This document shows, piece by piece, positions 26,001 through 32,725 of a DNA stretch of 64,000 bases; positions within the stretch are counted from its first letter, which is position 1; each line of letters opens with the position of its first letter. This stretch comes from DAISVY01 sp036826635 (GTDB lineage: Bacteria; Zixibacteria; MSB-5A5; GN15; FEB-12). The position numbers and the translations under genes are program-made. The stretch is taken from positions 1-64,000 of the forward strand of contig DAISVY010000007.1 in assembly GCA_036826635.1 (NCBI GenBank). Direction: 5' to 3'. The notes beneath the pieces are model-generated. The model was given only the letters and a program-made list of their open reading frames with translations, was not told where the DNA came from and did not search any database.

Positions 26001-26738
26001 GACATCGTATCCGAGTGTGTCGTCGATGAACCCGTTGTGGTCGTCATCAAGACCATTGTTCGCTATTTCGTCAGGATTGTGCCAGAAACGCCCCTGCAGT
26101 TCCGGGTGAACAAGATCGGCTCCGGAATCAATAATCGCTACCACGACAGCCGTGCTGACCGCGGGCGGGTTGTCATAATAATATGAAATCCCGGCGTCAT
26201 TCCCGGCGGTACCTTGTTCCAGCATCAGGGTGTCGTTGTAATCGCCTTCCAGTCGATCCACCGCGAAATACGCCTGCCCGGTATTGTGCAAACCCCACTG
26301 GTGTGGGAAAAGAGGGTCGGAGGGGTAATCGAAAAACTCAAGATAGTATTCCGGTTCGACCCATTCGATATTTTCGGGACCGAGACGATTCTTCAGATCG
26401 CCGGCGGTCATAGCCGTATCGTCGGTGTGGAAAGTGAACACTCGACGGAACGACTCGCCCTGTTCGAGATCGTCTCGCAATCTCAACTGCGACGGCTTCC
26501 GGAGTTTTTCTCCGGCGGTCAGATTACGCTGGAGATCGGCTGCGCGGCATGTCGGGGCAAGTTTAATCACAAACCGGCCCGGGACAGGTCCGGATGGAGT
26601 TTCGGCCGCTGTCGGAGCAGCGCCGGTCAGCAGCAACAAAACCGCGCATAACACCCAGTGTGTAGCGACTGTTCTTATCTCTGTTTTTTCTTCAATTGGC
26701 GGTTGTCGCATCTCTCGTTTTCGGATCGGTGAAAACAA
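23004..26738 (-). CDS. Secreted subtilisin-family (S8) serine protease with FG-GAP-like repeats and T9SS-type tail
   Basis: A 1244-residue exported protease. After a basic N-terminus and hydrophobic signal (HWVLCAVLLLLTGAAPTA) comes an S8 propeptide, then the catalytic domain with Asp204 (AIIDSGADL), His268 (GHGTHCAGI), oxyanion Asn356 (AAGNTGGN) and Ser437 (GTSMAAPM), so it should be active. Residues 700-1130 carry FG-GAP/VCBS-like repeats (DLDNDGQKEIIIG, DIDRDGQAEIICV, DLTGDGRPEIVVC, DLDLDGVPEIMVS). The C-terminus is a Por-type sorting domain (LHQNYPNPFNPATTI ... SGVYLYRLRTDENETTRKMVLVK region). Initiation is probably at TTG seven bases after GAGGT; an ATG nine codons later is possible. It is the first gene of a three-gene coupled operon behind a TTGGCA-17-TATATT promoter. 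Confidence 0.92.
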   Translation of the reverse strand: MFSPIRKREMRQPPIEEKTEIRTVATHWVLCAVLLLLTGAAPTAAETPSGPVPGRFVIKLAPTCRAADLQRNLTAGEKLRKPSQLRLRDDLEQGESFRRVFTFHTDDTAMTAGDLKNRLGPENIEWVEPEYYLEFFDYPSDPLFPHQWGLHNTGQAYFAVDRLEGDYNDTLMLEQGTAGNDAGISYYYDNPPAVSTAVVVAIIDSGADLVHPELQGRFWHNPDEIANNGLDDDHNGFIDDTLGYDVSGDTLTLIDPQMDNDPTDSVGHGTHCAGIVAARQDGVGVVGLAPRAEIMAVKIRPNATTTVGALGILYAVNAGADIINVSWGTPYEAEVLREALNVARANGVFVAIAAGNTGGNDVMYPASFDSAFAVAAGNSSGQVTWFSTWGPQIDVVAPGSNILSLRAAGTDMYASTQEPGVHIIGDDSLYYLADGTSMAAPMVAGAAALMLSIRPDLTLQQLESFLRLGARDIVDPFGLGDSLVGPDTVSGYGYIDVHGSLLLATQGGLHFTAPVNKSRYTDSIYIKAAATGSYAGGWQLAYATDTAPDNWQLLAEGEAPPPDSLLHVFSVPSLNDHITFRLTDDFGTKRYVQVVYVSGQALQLTCPRSGEEYTYNIPVSGFVYGSELDSAALFYIHGTGSPILLAQTTGEYFDSLIFDWNASGISLGEYRLYLYGYFGANTYVDSVDFILKSAFTSGWPQSIAGRGALSPVCADLDNDGQKEIIIGTSYGLQVFHGDGQPVSGFPALVATDVRSVPAIYDIDRDGQAEIICVNEEGLHAFNHDGSYVPGWPVECVTGSNGLGCPHATVTELNAFEDSAIVLINDNGQVLAWEFDGSSYFYSLEGWFASFSTETSSTYHWSVDAVSSADLDGDDRREVIVTYSGISSTAGVALFDGRTGQPAFDRPLPYVLEAGMVLGSVLGDLTGDGRPEIVVCGFDTTSAATIWIKTDGVYDLPGWPVQLPDARGWRGNPPMLADLDLDGVPEIMVSFFGFDISSLYIFRIDGTPYRNVEGRPYGEAYSHPTTFSMPIVANLTGDEHPEITFRSGYILPGTGSEQVHVLDYTLTPIPGWPMSTPAPAAQVFSTPYVPFVDDIDGDSLVELVIVSDAAEIYAWDFDASVEVGENTGRLFVDNLNSNVFGDTAAIYTDVDEEPASRPNRFCLHQNYPNPFNPATTIAFEIPKRAKVRLDIFNILGRKVVTLVNDVMPSGEHTVQFDGSRFASGVYLYRLRTDENETTRKMVLVK

Positions 26739-26768
26739 CGCTTACCTCAAAGTGACGAAACCACCACC

Positions 26769-26797
26769 AATATAATCAAACGGTCCACCTGTGCCAA
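26769..26797 (-). promoter_or_regulatory. Sigma70-like promoter of the three-gene secretion operon
   Basis: TTGGCA and TATATT with a 17-base spacer on the minus strand, giving a short leader of about 24 bases before the TTG start of the subtilase gene. Confidence 0.6.
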
Positions 26798-26821
26798 CAA
26801 CCGTGCGATGGTCAGGCTGAC

Positions 26822-26848
26822 AAAAAAAAGAGAAGCCGAGGCTTTCTC
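26822..26848 (-). terminator. Second minus-strand terminator, just after a coding remnant
   Basis: GAGAAAGCC / GGCTTCTC with a bulged A and a tight loop is followed by eight T residues on the minus strand. It lies nine bases beyond the stop codon of the remnant described next and far past the papain-like gene's own terminator. Confidence 0.5.
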
Positions 26849-26856
26849 CCGTGTCT

Positions 26857-26995
26857 TTATCGGGCGAGCTTTTCTATGGGTACGACACCAGGTTCCGCCG
26901 GGTCACAATCGACCTTGCCCACGCTGTCGACCGTCGTCGGTGTTGTGAAATAGTTCAGAAAAAAGCGGCCGTCGGTTGAAACCGGGCGGCCGCTG
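26857..26995 (-). pseudogene. Possible 3' remnant of a lost gene
   Basis: On the minus strand a frame stays open from inside the end of the papain-like gene to a TAA, reading ...FFLNYFTTPTTVDSVGK and ending PGVVPIEKLAR. Residue choice looks like a real protein C-terminus, and the stop is followed at once by its own terminator-like hairpin. There is no start codon with a ribosome site. I recognise no family. It may be the tail of a gene replaced by the papain-like gene; an unrelated open frame is the alternative. Confidence 0.3.
26959..26994 (-). terminator. Intrinsic terminator of the papain-like protease gene
   Basis: GCGGCCGCCCGGTT and AACCGACGGCCGC pair around TTC on the minus strand and are followed by six T residues, about 40 bases beyond the stop codon. 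Confidence 0.8.
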
Positions 26996-27031
26996 AAGCA
27001 AGCAATCCTTGCGATGTTATCTGTTTCCCTC

Positions 27032-28891
27032 TTACGGACAGGCGGGCAGAGGGTTGAGGCTGATGAACAGATGGTCGATCAGAACGGTCAGATCACCCAT
27101 GTCCACGTCGGCCGGCAAAGGTTCCGGTTGTCCTGAGAGATCGACATCACCTTCATCGACGCAGCAGAGAGGATCAAGGCTGATGAAAAGGTGATCGATA
27201 AGGATGGTCAGGTCGCCCATGTCGACCACTCCCGCCACACAGTCCATGTTGCCCACGGAAGTACCCACACAGCAACCATGGGGCGGATCCACCGAGCCGT
27301 CGGTAGTTGTCGGGTCATAGTTTCCGGTATATGTGGTGAACTTCGGATACCAGGCCCCATAGCCTTCCAGCGTGACCGGGTTGGACTCTTCCGGCGAGCC
27401 GGAGGGAATATGGAACCACACGCTTACCACGGCCCCCGTACCCGGGACAAGATACGGCTGGGAACCTGTGCTGGAGCAGTTCAGCTTAATCGCCACCTTT
27501 TTCCCCATGGGGTTCCAGTTCAGCAGCTTATTGTCCTCGAAATAGTCGGTGCGAAGACCGGCCGTGGAGAATGAGTCGTATACCATGTCCAGCGGCCCGT
27601 CGTAGGAAATCGGGATCGTTATATCTTTAACCTCGAGGAAGTTGTGTGCGAAAATGTTGAGGCAGACATCGTCACCGGGGCTGGCTTCGACTTCGTCTAC
27701 ATCCAGCGTATCACTGTGGGCGGCCACGATATTCTCTATCGTTCTGTAGAAGGTCTTATGACTTGTGGTCACGGCCGCGTCTACCGTGTACAATCCCGGT
27801 GCGGTGTAAACATGCGAAGTTGTACTGCCCGAACCGCTCTGGCTGTCACCGAAATCCCAGGAACAATTCTCGACCGTGTCATAAGGCGCATCAGCCTCAA
27901 AATTCACGGTCAGCGGTATCTGGCCCAGGTTGTTCGTGGCGTTGATATTGATCGGCTGGTAGTAAATGTAGGAAGCGGCGTAGCCGACCGCGTTGCAACC
28001 GTATTCGATGCGGCAGTAACCGTCTTCACCCCAGTATGTACCCCATGAATTACGCAGGAACCAAACGCCTGATGTGCCCTGGTTGTCATCCCAGCCTACC
28101 AGTGTCACCGCGTGGTCGGTCGGGCCGCCGACGCATTCGTTAAAAACGCCATCGTCGTAGGCTTCGAAAGCATCGGTAGCGTTGATGGAAACCGATATCG
28201 GACCGTATTCTATGATGGCTTGTTTCATCGCCGAAACGGAGGGCGTACCGCCACCGCTGCCGATGTAGTTCCAATACTCACCCAGGTAAGGGTGGGTATA
28301 CGGGCAATTGCACGGCACTTCGGATTCCACATACGGGAAGTCTGATTCCAGAACAGCGCCGGTGCTGTCGCACGGGTCGACCTGCCATACGTGATACTGA
28401 TGGCAAACGAAGCCGCCGCCCTCGCAGCCGTAACCGTTCTGATTACAGCTTACCAGCCACTGTTCGGAAAGGTCTACCATGCTGTCGTCTTTCAGCCTGA
28501 TCAGGCATTCCAGCGGTCCGACCGTGGCAAACGCCCAGCAACTGCCGCAGCCCCCCTGGTTTTTGGCGGGGGGAAGGTCGGCATAGTCACGCCAGTCGAA
28601 GCTGTCCGGTAAATCCCTGGACGGTATGCACGGGTCGAAATTTCCCAGTTCCTCCCAGTTGTCCGGCAGTACGAGGCCGGTCAACTGCTCGTGCGAGTAT
28701 TGGGTGGCAGGATTGAGGCTGACCGTGAATGTCCAGCCTTCATCTTTGCCGCGCTCACGCATGGCGGCGATATCGTCTTCGGTCAATTGTCCGAAAACGG
28801 GGATTGAGGTCATGAGAACGGCAACGAAAATCACCAAAATCAAGCATTTGGTATGATTCTCTTTTCTCCCAAATCTCAACTGGTGTGACAC
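27032..28891 (-). CDS. Secreted papain-family (C1) cysteine protease with PKD, cohesin-like and dockerin-like domains
   Basis: A 619-residue exported protease. A signal peptide (CLILVIFVAVLMTSIPVFG) and short propeptide precede the C1 domain, residues 93-312, with catalytic Cys118 (GGCGSCWAF), His260 (TDHAVTLVGW) and Asn281 (RNSWGTYWGE). A PKD-type domain follows at about 320-385 (WDFGDSQSGSGSTTSHVY), then a beta-sandwich at 395-525 that looks cohesin-like (VEASPGDDVCLNIFAHN ... FHIPSGSPEE). The last 80 residues are a dockerin-like pair: VVDMGDLTILIDHLFISLDP, a CC, GDVDLSGQ, and VDMGDLTVLIDHLFISLNPLPACP in the final stretch. Translation starts at GTG six bases after AAGGAG. It has its own promoter and a structured leader of about 145 bases, and its own terminator. 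The cohesin-like assignment is by pattern only. Confidence 0.88.
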   Translation of the reverse strand: MSHQLRFGRKENHTKCLILVIFVAVLMTSIPVFGQLTEDDIAAMRERGKDEGWTFTVSLNPATQYSHEQLTGLVLPDNWEELGNFDPCIPSRDLPDSFDWRDYADLPPAKNQGGCGSCWAFATVGPLECLIRLKDDSMVDLSEQWLVSCNQNGYGCEGGGFVCHQYHVWQVDPCDSTGAVLESDFPYVESEVPCNCPYTHPYLGEYWNYIGSGGGTPSVSAMKQAIIEYGPISVSINATDAFEAYDDGVFNECVGGPTDHAVTLVGWDDNQGTSGVWFLRNSWGTYWGEDGYCRIEYGCNAVGYAASYIYYQPININATNNLGQIPLTVNFEADAPYDTVENCSWDFGDSQSGSGSTTSHVYTAPGLYTVDAAVTTSHKTFYRTIENIVAAHSDTLDVDEVEASPGDDVCLNIFAHNFLEVKDITIPISYDGPLDMVYDSFSTAGLRTDYFEDNKLLNWNPMGKKVAIKLNCSSTGSQPYLVPGTGAVVSVWFHIPSGSPEESNPVTLEGYGAWYPKFTTYTGNYDPTTTDGSVDPPHGCCVGTSVGNMDCVAGVVDMGDLTILIDHLFISLDPLCCVDEGDVDLSGQPEPLPADVDMGDLTVLIDHLFISLNPLPACP

Positions 28892-29038
28892 TCCATGCTC
28901 CTTTCTAAAAACAGTGGGAGGTGGGAATCAAATAGTGGTCGAAGGGTACATTCTTCGGACCTTTCCGGCCAGCGGACATAAGCCCGTGAGGGTACGAGCC
29001 GGAAATGCGGCCCTATTTTTGCAAAAAGCCTTCCTACA
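28892..29038 (-). ncRNA. Structured 5' leader of the papain-like gene (unassigned)
   Basis: Between the predicted start of transcription and the GTG there are two hairpins. TTTCCGGC at 28998-29005 pairs with GCCGGAAA at 28962-28969, enclosing a C/G-rich loop. GGTCCGAAG pairs with CTTCGACC just after it. GTACCCT occurs in each hairpin. I do not recognise a known riboswitch. The remaining stretch between this leader and cysE (about 29,073-29,416) shows nothing I can name. Confidence 0.35.
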
Positions 29039-29044
29039 AGCATA

Positions 29045-29072
29045 AATATAGCCAGTTTTATACCAAAGTCAA
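29045..29072 (-). promoter_or_regulatory. Sigma70-like promoter of the papain-like protease gene
   Basis: TTGACT and TATATT with a 16-base spacer on the minus strand, five of six matches in each box. Confidence 0.6.
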
Positions 29073-29416
29073 GTCAAGAAGCTCAACCGTGCCGGGTCAA
29101 CTCCTTTTGTCTCAATGAACTTCATCCCGGCTCGAGATCAGGCCTCTTTCATCCTGTATCGGCTGTTGGCGGCTTTTACTTCTGTTTTGAGGTATAACTC
29201 CTTTCTTTTTGCTCGACCTCGCTAATGTCTTGGTGTACAGTTTGTTATGTTTTAGTTTCGGCGGTCGGGAGCTGTAACCGGTTTGATTTTCCGGTAACCG
29301 GTCGGGCTGGCTGGCGATTGATGGTTAAAAAAGCGGACAACCGGGAGAGTTATTGGGGCAATAGTCGGGTTATCGAATTACCACGAGCGCGGTCCTGAAA
29401 TCCGTGAAAATAGATG

Positions 29417-29992
29417 TCAATCCACATTTAACGTACGATGGGGATGGATCGTGGTCCGCGGGAGTTCTTCGTCGCAGCGTGTACCATTCCGTTTTATTAT
29501 TCGCGCCGGGGTTCCGGCGACCGTACAGTTTGAAGGTACATCGCACATAACAATGAAGCTGTTGGCGCCGATTTTGACGTTATCTCCGACCGTGATCGGT
29601 CCCAGGAGAATAGCACCGGTTCCGACAAAGACATTATCACCAAGCGTCGGGTGGCGTTTCATGTGATGTTTGCCGGTGCCGCCCAGAGTGACGTTGTGGA
29701 AAAGAACGCAGTTTCTGCCGATTTCCGTTGTTTCGCCTATCACCACGCCCATACCGTGGTCGACGAAAAAGCCCGGGCCGAGGGTGGCCCCGGGATGGAT
29801 TTCCAGGCCGGTTATAAAACGGCTGATTTGTGAAAGGAGACGCGGGAAAAACGGTATTCGGAGTTTCCACAAAAGATGGATGAACCTGTGCATGAGAATA
29901 GCGTGGAATCCGGAATATAAAAGAAACTCGAGTCCCCGGGCGGCGGGGTCATTGCGATAAATGGCTTTGATGTCTTCCAGGACGATGCTCAT
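29417..29992 (-). CDS. cysE: Serine O-acetyltransferase
   Basis: Transfers acetyl from acetyl-CoA to serine, giving O-acetylserine for cysteine synthesis in the cytosol. The 191 residues match the short form of the family. A helical N-terminal part (LEDIKAIYRNDPAARG) leads into the left-handed beta-helix of hexapeptide repeats: IHPGATLGPGFFVDHG, VIGETTEIGRN, NVTLGGTGK, HPTLGDNVFVGTGA, and VPSNCTVAGTPAR. The catalytic histidine region (VDHGMGVVIGETT) is intact. It lies 23 bases after cysK in a two-gene operon. The ribosome site is weak (purine-poor, A-rich), so translation may depend on cysK. No terminator was seen downstream. Confidence 0.93.
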   Translation of the reverse strand: MSIVLEDIKAIYRNDPAARGLEFLLYSGFHAILMHRFIHLLWKLRIPFFPRLLSQISRFITGLEIHPGATLGPGFFVDHGMGVVIGETTEIGRNCVLFHNVTLGGTGKHHMKRHPTLGDNVFVGTGAILLGPITVGDNVKIGANSFIVMCDVPSNCTVAGTPARIIKRNGTRCDEELPRTTIHPHRTLNVD

Positions 29993-30015
29993 TCTGGTTT
30001 TTTGTTTTTCTTGAG

Positions 30016-30936
30016 TTATTCGAGCCCGGCAAACAGACCGGTCGAAAGATATCGTTCTCCGGTGTCACATGCGATGGTCACGACGGTTTTGCCGGGACCA
30101 AGTAGCCGGGCCTCCTGCAGGGCGGCCCAGACGTTAGCTCCCGCGGAAATCCCCGCCAGGATACCTTCGTTTCGAGCCAGCGTCCGAGCGGTGGCAAAAG
30201 CATCCTTGCCGGTTACGGTTGTTATGGCGTCGATTATCGTCGGATCGTAATTCTCCGGCACAAAACCGGCTCCGATTCCCTGAATGGGGTGCGGTTCCGC
30301 CTGTCCGCCGGACAGTACCGGTGAAGCGGCCGGTTCTGCCGCGATGACTTTGCAACCGTACTTTTCTTTGAGAACCTGTCCGCAGCCGCTGACCGTGCCG
30401 CCGGTGCCGACACCCGCCACGAAAGCATGCAGGGGCGTATCTTCCAGATCGGTTATGATTTCAATTGCGGTCGTCTCGCGGTGGGCCGCCGGATTGGCCG
30501 GGTTGGCGAACTGGAACGGCTGAAAACAGTCGACCGAATCGGCCAGGTCCGCCGCCCGGTTGATGGCCCCCTTCATGCCCTCCGAAGCCGGGGTAAGGAC
30601 GATCTCGGCACCAAGTATTCTCAGAATGACGCGACGTTCCACGCTCATTGTTTCCGGCATGGTCAGTATGCACTTATAGCCGCGGGCCGCCGCTACCATG
30701 GCCAGGGCAATACCGGTATTTCCGGAGGTCGATTCCACGATAGTCATGCCGGGTTTCAACCGACCGTCTTTTTCCGCGGCCTCGACCATAGCCAGACCGA
30801 TGCGATCTTTGATCGAATGGCCGGGATTCATCGACTCAAGTTTCACGAAAATCGTGGCCATGTCGGGCTCGACGATCCGGTTCAGCCGCACCAGCGGGGT
30901 TCGACCGATTGCTTCAAGGATACTGTTAAATTTCAT
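30016..30936 (-). CDS. cysK: Cysteine synthase A (O-acetylserine sulfhydrylase)
   Basis: A PLP enzyme converting O-acetylserine and sulfide to cysteine. The 306 residues are normal length. The PLP lysine is in NPGHSIKDRIG near residue 42, the phosphate and substrate loop is ESTSGNTGIALA near 67, and the glycine loop GVGTGGTVSG near 176 binds the PLP phosphate; EPAASPVLSGG and QGIGAGFVPEN follow as in CysK. The start follows AAGAGAT. CysE ends in a C-terminal Ile-type residue in organisms forming the CysE-CysK complex; here CysE ends in NVD, so that complex may not form in the classical way. The gene leads the cysK-cysE operon. Confidence 0.94.
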   Translation of the reverse strand: MKFNSILEAIGRTPLVRLNRIVEPDMATIFVKLESMNPGHSIKDRIGLAMVEAAEKDGRLKPGMTIVESTSGNTGIALAMVAAARGYKCILTMPETMSVERRVILRILGAEIVLTPASEGMKGAINRAADLADSVDCFQPFQFANPANPAAHRETTAIEIITDLEDTPLHAFVAGVGTGGTVSGCGQVLKEKYGCKVIAAEPAASPVLSGGQAEPHPIQGIGAGFVPENYDPTIIDAITTVTGKDAFATARTLARNEGILAGISAGANVWAALQEARLLGPGKTVVTIACDTGERYLSTGLFAGLE

Positions 30937-31154
30937 AGTGATTATCTCTTATTTCTAATATCGATGTAAACGAGGGAAACCCTTAGTCGAGTCCTGATGA
31001 TCGGGGGTTGTTTTCACCGGTCGGGCTCGTCCCGCAACGGAGAATACCGTATGGCCGAAGATTTTAACGAATATCCGGGGAAGAATTACCACCGCATGTA
31101 TATCGGTTAAATCGTTCGGTGTCTGATGAAACAGCCGGGGCTATACAGAAGATA

Positions 31155-31193
31155 ACCCAAAGAAGAAGGGCCGGTTTTCAGAAACCGGCCCTT
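31155..31193 (-). terminator. Intrinsic terminator of the CGYC thioredoxin-like gene
   Basis: AAGGGCCGGTTT and AAACCGGCCCTT form a perfect 12-base-pair stem with loop CTGA on the minus strand, followed by CTTCTTT. The upstream 200 bases to cysK hold nothing else that I can identify. Confidence 0.75.
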
Positions 31194-31217
31194 GATTACT
31201 ATCGATGCTCAACTCGC

Positions 31218-32630
31218 CTACGGACAAGGCGGGAGAGGATCAAGACTTATGAACAGGTGATCGATCAGCACGGTGAGATCGGTCATGTCAATGTCCGTCA
31301 TCTCCGGTTCCGGTTGTCCGGAGAGGTCGACATCGCCTTCTTCGATACAGTCAATAGGGTCAAGACTGATGAAAAGCAGGTCGATTATCCGGGTCAAGTC
31401 GCCCATATCGACTATACCCGGCTGGTTATCCATATTGCCGACGGTTTCACCGACACAGCAGCCCGATTCCACGATCGTGATTTGATAAGGGCTGGACCAT
31501 GAGCTGGTATCACCCCAACTGTCGACCGCCCGGGCGGTGATGTCGTATACCCCGGCCATGTCCCACTGGTAAGGAGCCGGACAGCACAGACCGGGTCCAT
31601 AAGGACCAAGCCAATCCGACTGGTTGCCATCGCCCCAATCCAGTTGATAATAGACGATGTCACCTTCGGGGTCGGTCGAGCACACCATGAACGTGTATTC
31701 CACCTCGGTCTCGCCTTCGGTAGTACCGGACGTTATGCCGACATCCGGCGGCGGCTGGTTGGCCGGAACGCCGTTACCGATACGTATTTTGATATCCAGA
31801 GTGCCCTTGTCCTGCCATTCAAGACCGGCAATAAGGTCCAAATTCGGAACGGTCCGGGCACCACACGTATTTATTCTGGAAGTATAATAGGAATCTTCAC
31901 TGTAACCACCGACCAGAACCTCGTAGCCTCCGTCGAATATGCAGGTGGGAGTCCCCGCATAGTTGTAGGTGTTGTTCATGCGCGATTGGGCAATGCCGTT
32001 CGCGCTGACGACCAAGGCGGCGTAAATGAAGTTATAGTTGCCGGAATCATGAATTCTTTCCAATGCGGCCCGCGTGGCACAACAATAACCGCAGTATTCG
32101 GACGTGCCTTCTTCGATGAAGACCGTATGCGTGTAATCGCCGACAAGGTTCCTTCCGATTTTACCCGGGGTGGTTTCACAGGCAGCGTCAACGTAGTAAG
32201 CGTTGAAGTAATAACCGTTGGGGGGATAGGCATCCTGCTGGACATAGTCGTCATCGAAAACCACGACCTGGATCGCGATATTGTCCCCGGCCAGATCACC
32301 CCAGGTATCAGCCCAGGAAAATTCGTTTTCGTAAACGCCGGCATCCGGGATACTGATCGGTTTGGTCAGTGCGAAATCCATAAAGCCATTTTGAAACGGC
32401 ATGTCGTTGGAATCGATCCAGCGAGATCGTGGCTCGACCACGTAAACGCGCACGGTACCGCCGTACACATCCTTTTCGCCCGTCACCTGCGGCGAGGCGG
32501 GTTGTTCGGAGATGACCTCCAGCGGCGTTGGCTCTCGCAGGATCGTGACGTCTGCGGCAATAGCGGCACCGGCAGAGGCCAACAGGATCACCGCCAAGGC
32601 GAGAAACAAGCCTCTTTTGCAGTGTTTCAT
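31218..32630 (-). CDS. Secreted thioredoxin-like protein (CGYC) with PKD-like and dockerin-like domains
   Basis: A 470-residue exported protein: signal peptide (MKHCKRGLFLALAVILLASAGAAIA), an N-terminal beta domain (GGTVRVYVVEPRSRW ... VVVFDDDYVQ), then a probable thioredoxin-like domain at about 165-250 with the redox motif C-G-Y-C in FIEEGTSEYCGYC. A PKD/Ig-like domain covers 300-390 (LDWGDGNQSDW ... VDSWGDTSSW), and the C-terminus is a dockerin-like pair (VDMGDLTRIIDLLFISL, then IDMTDLTVLIDHLFISL, ending PPCP). GGAAAGGGACA precedes the ATG. It is a tandem paralogue of the gene just upstream, 95 bases away; TATAAT occurs in that gap, but no -35 box was found. Thiol-disulfide exchange on surface proteins is likely but inferred. 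Confidence 0.82.
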   Translation of the reverse strand: MKHCKRGLFLALAVILLASAGAAIAADVTILREPTPLEVISEQPASPQVTGEKDVYGGTVRVYVVEPRSRWIDSNDMPFQNGFMDFALTKPISIPDAGVYENEFSWADTWGDLAGDNIAIQVVVFDDDYVQQDAYPPNGYYFNAYYVDAACETTPGKIGRNLVGDYTHTVFIEEGTSEYCGYCCATRAALERIHDSGNYNFIYAALVVSANGIAQSRMNNTYNYAGTPTCIFDGGYEVLVGGYSEDSYYTSRINTCGARTVPNLDLIAGLEWQDKGTLDIKIRIGNGVPANQPPPDVGITSGTTEGETEVEYTFMVCSTDPEGDIVYYQLDWGDGNQSDWLGPYGPGLCCPAPYQWDMAGVYDITARAVDSWGDTSSWSSPYQITIVESGCCVGETVGNMDNQPGIVDMGDLTRIIDLLFISLDPIDCIEEGDVDLSGQPEPEMTDIDMTDLTVLIDHLFISLDPLPPCP

Positions 32631-32725
32631 GTGTTTGTCCCTTTCCAGATTCGGTACGATTCGGTCAGTGGGTCACCTAAATTATAATACAAACAATTAT
32701 TCGATTCCCTGGCGAACACGGGCCG

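Noticed and set aside
28962..29005. Leader hairpin considered as a cyclic-di-GMP riboswitch
   Set aside because: The conserved GEMM core and tetraloop receptor sequences are not present, so I leave it unassigned.
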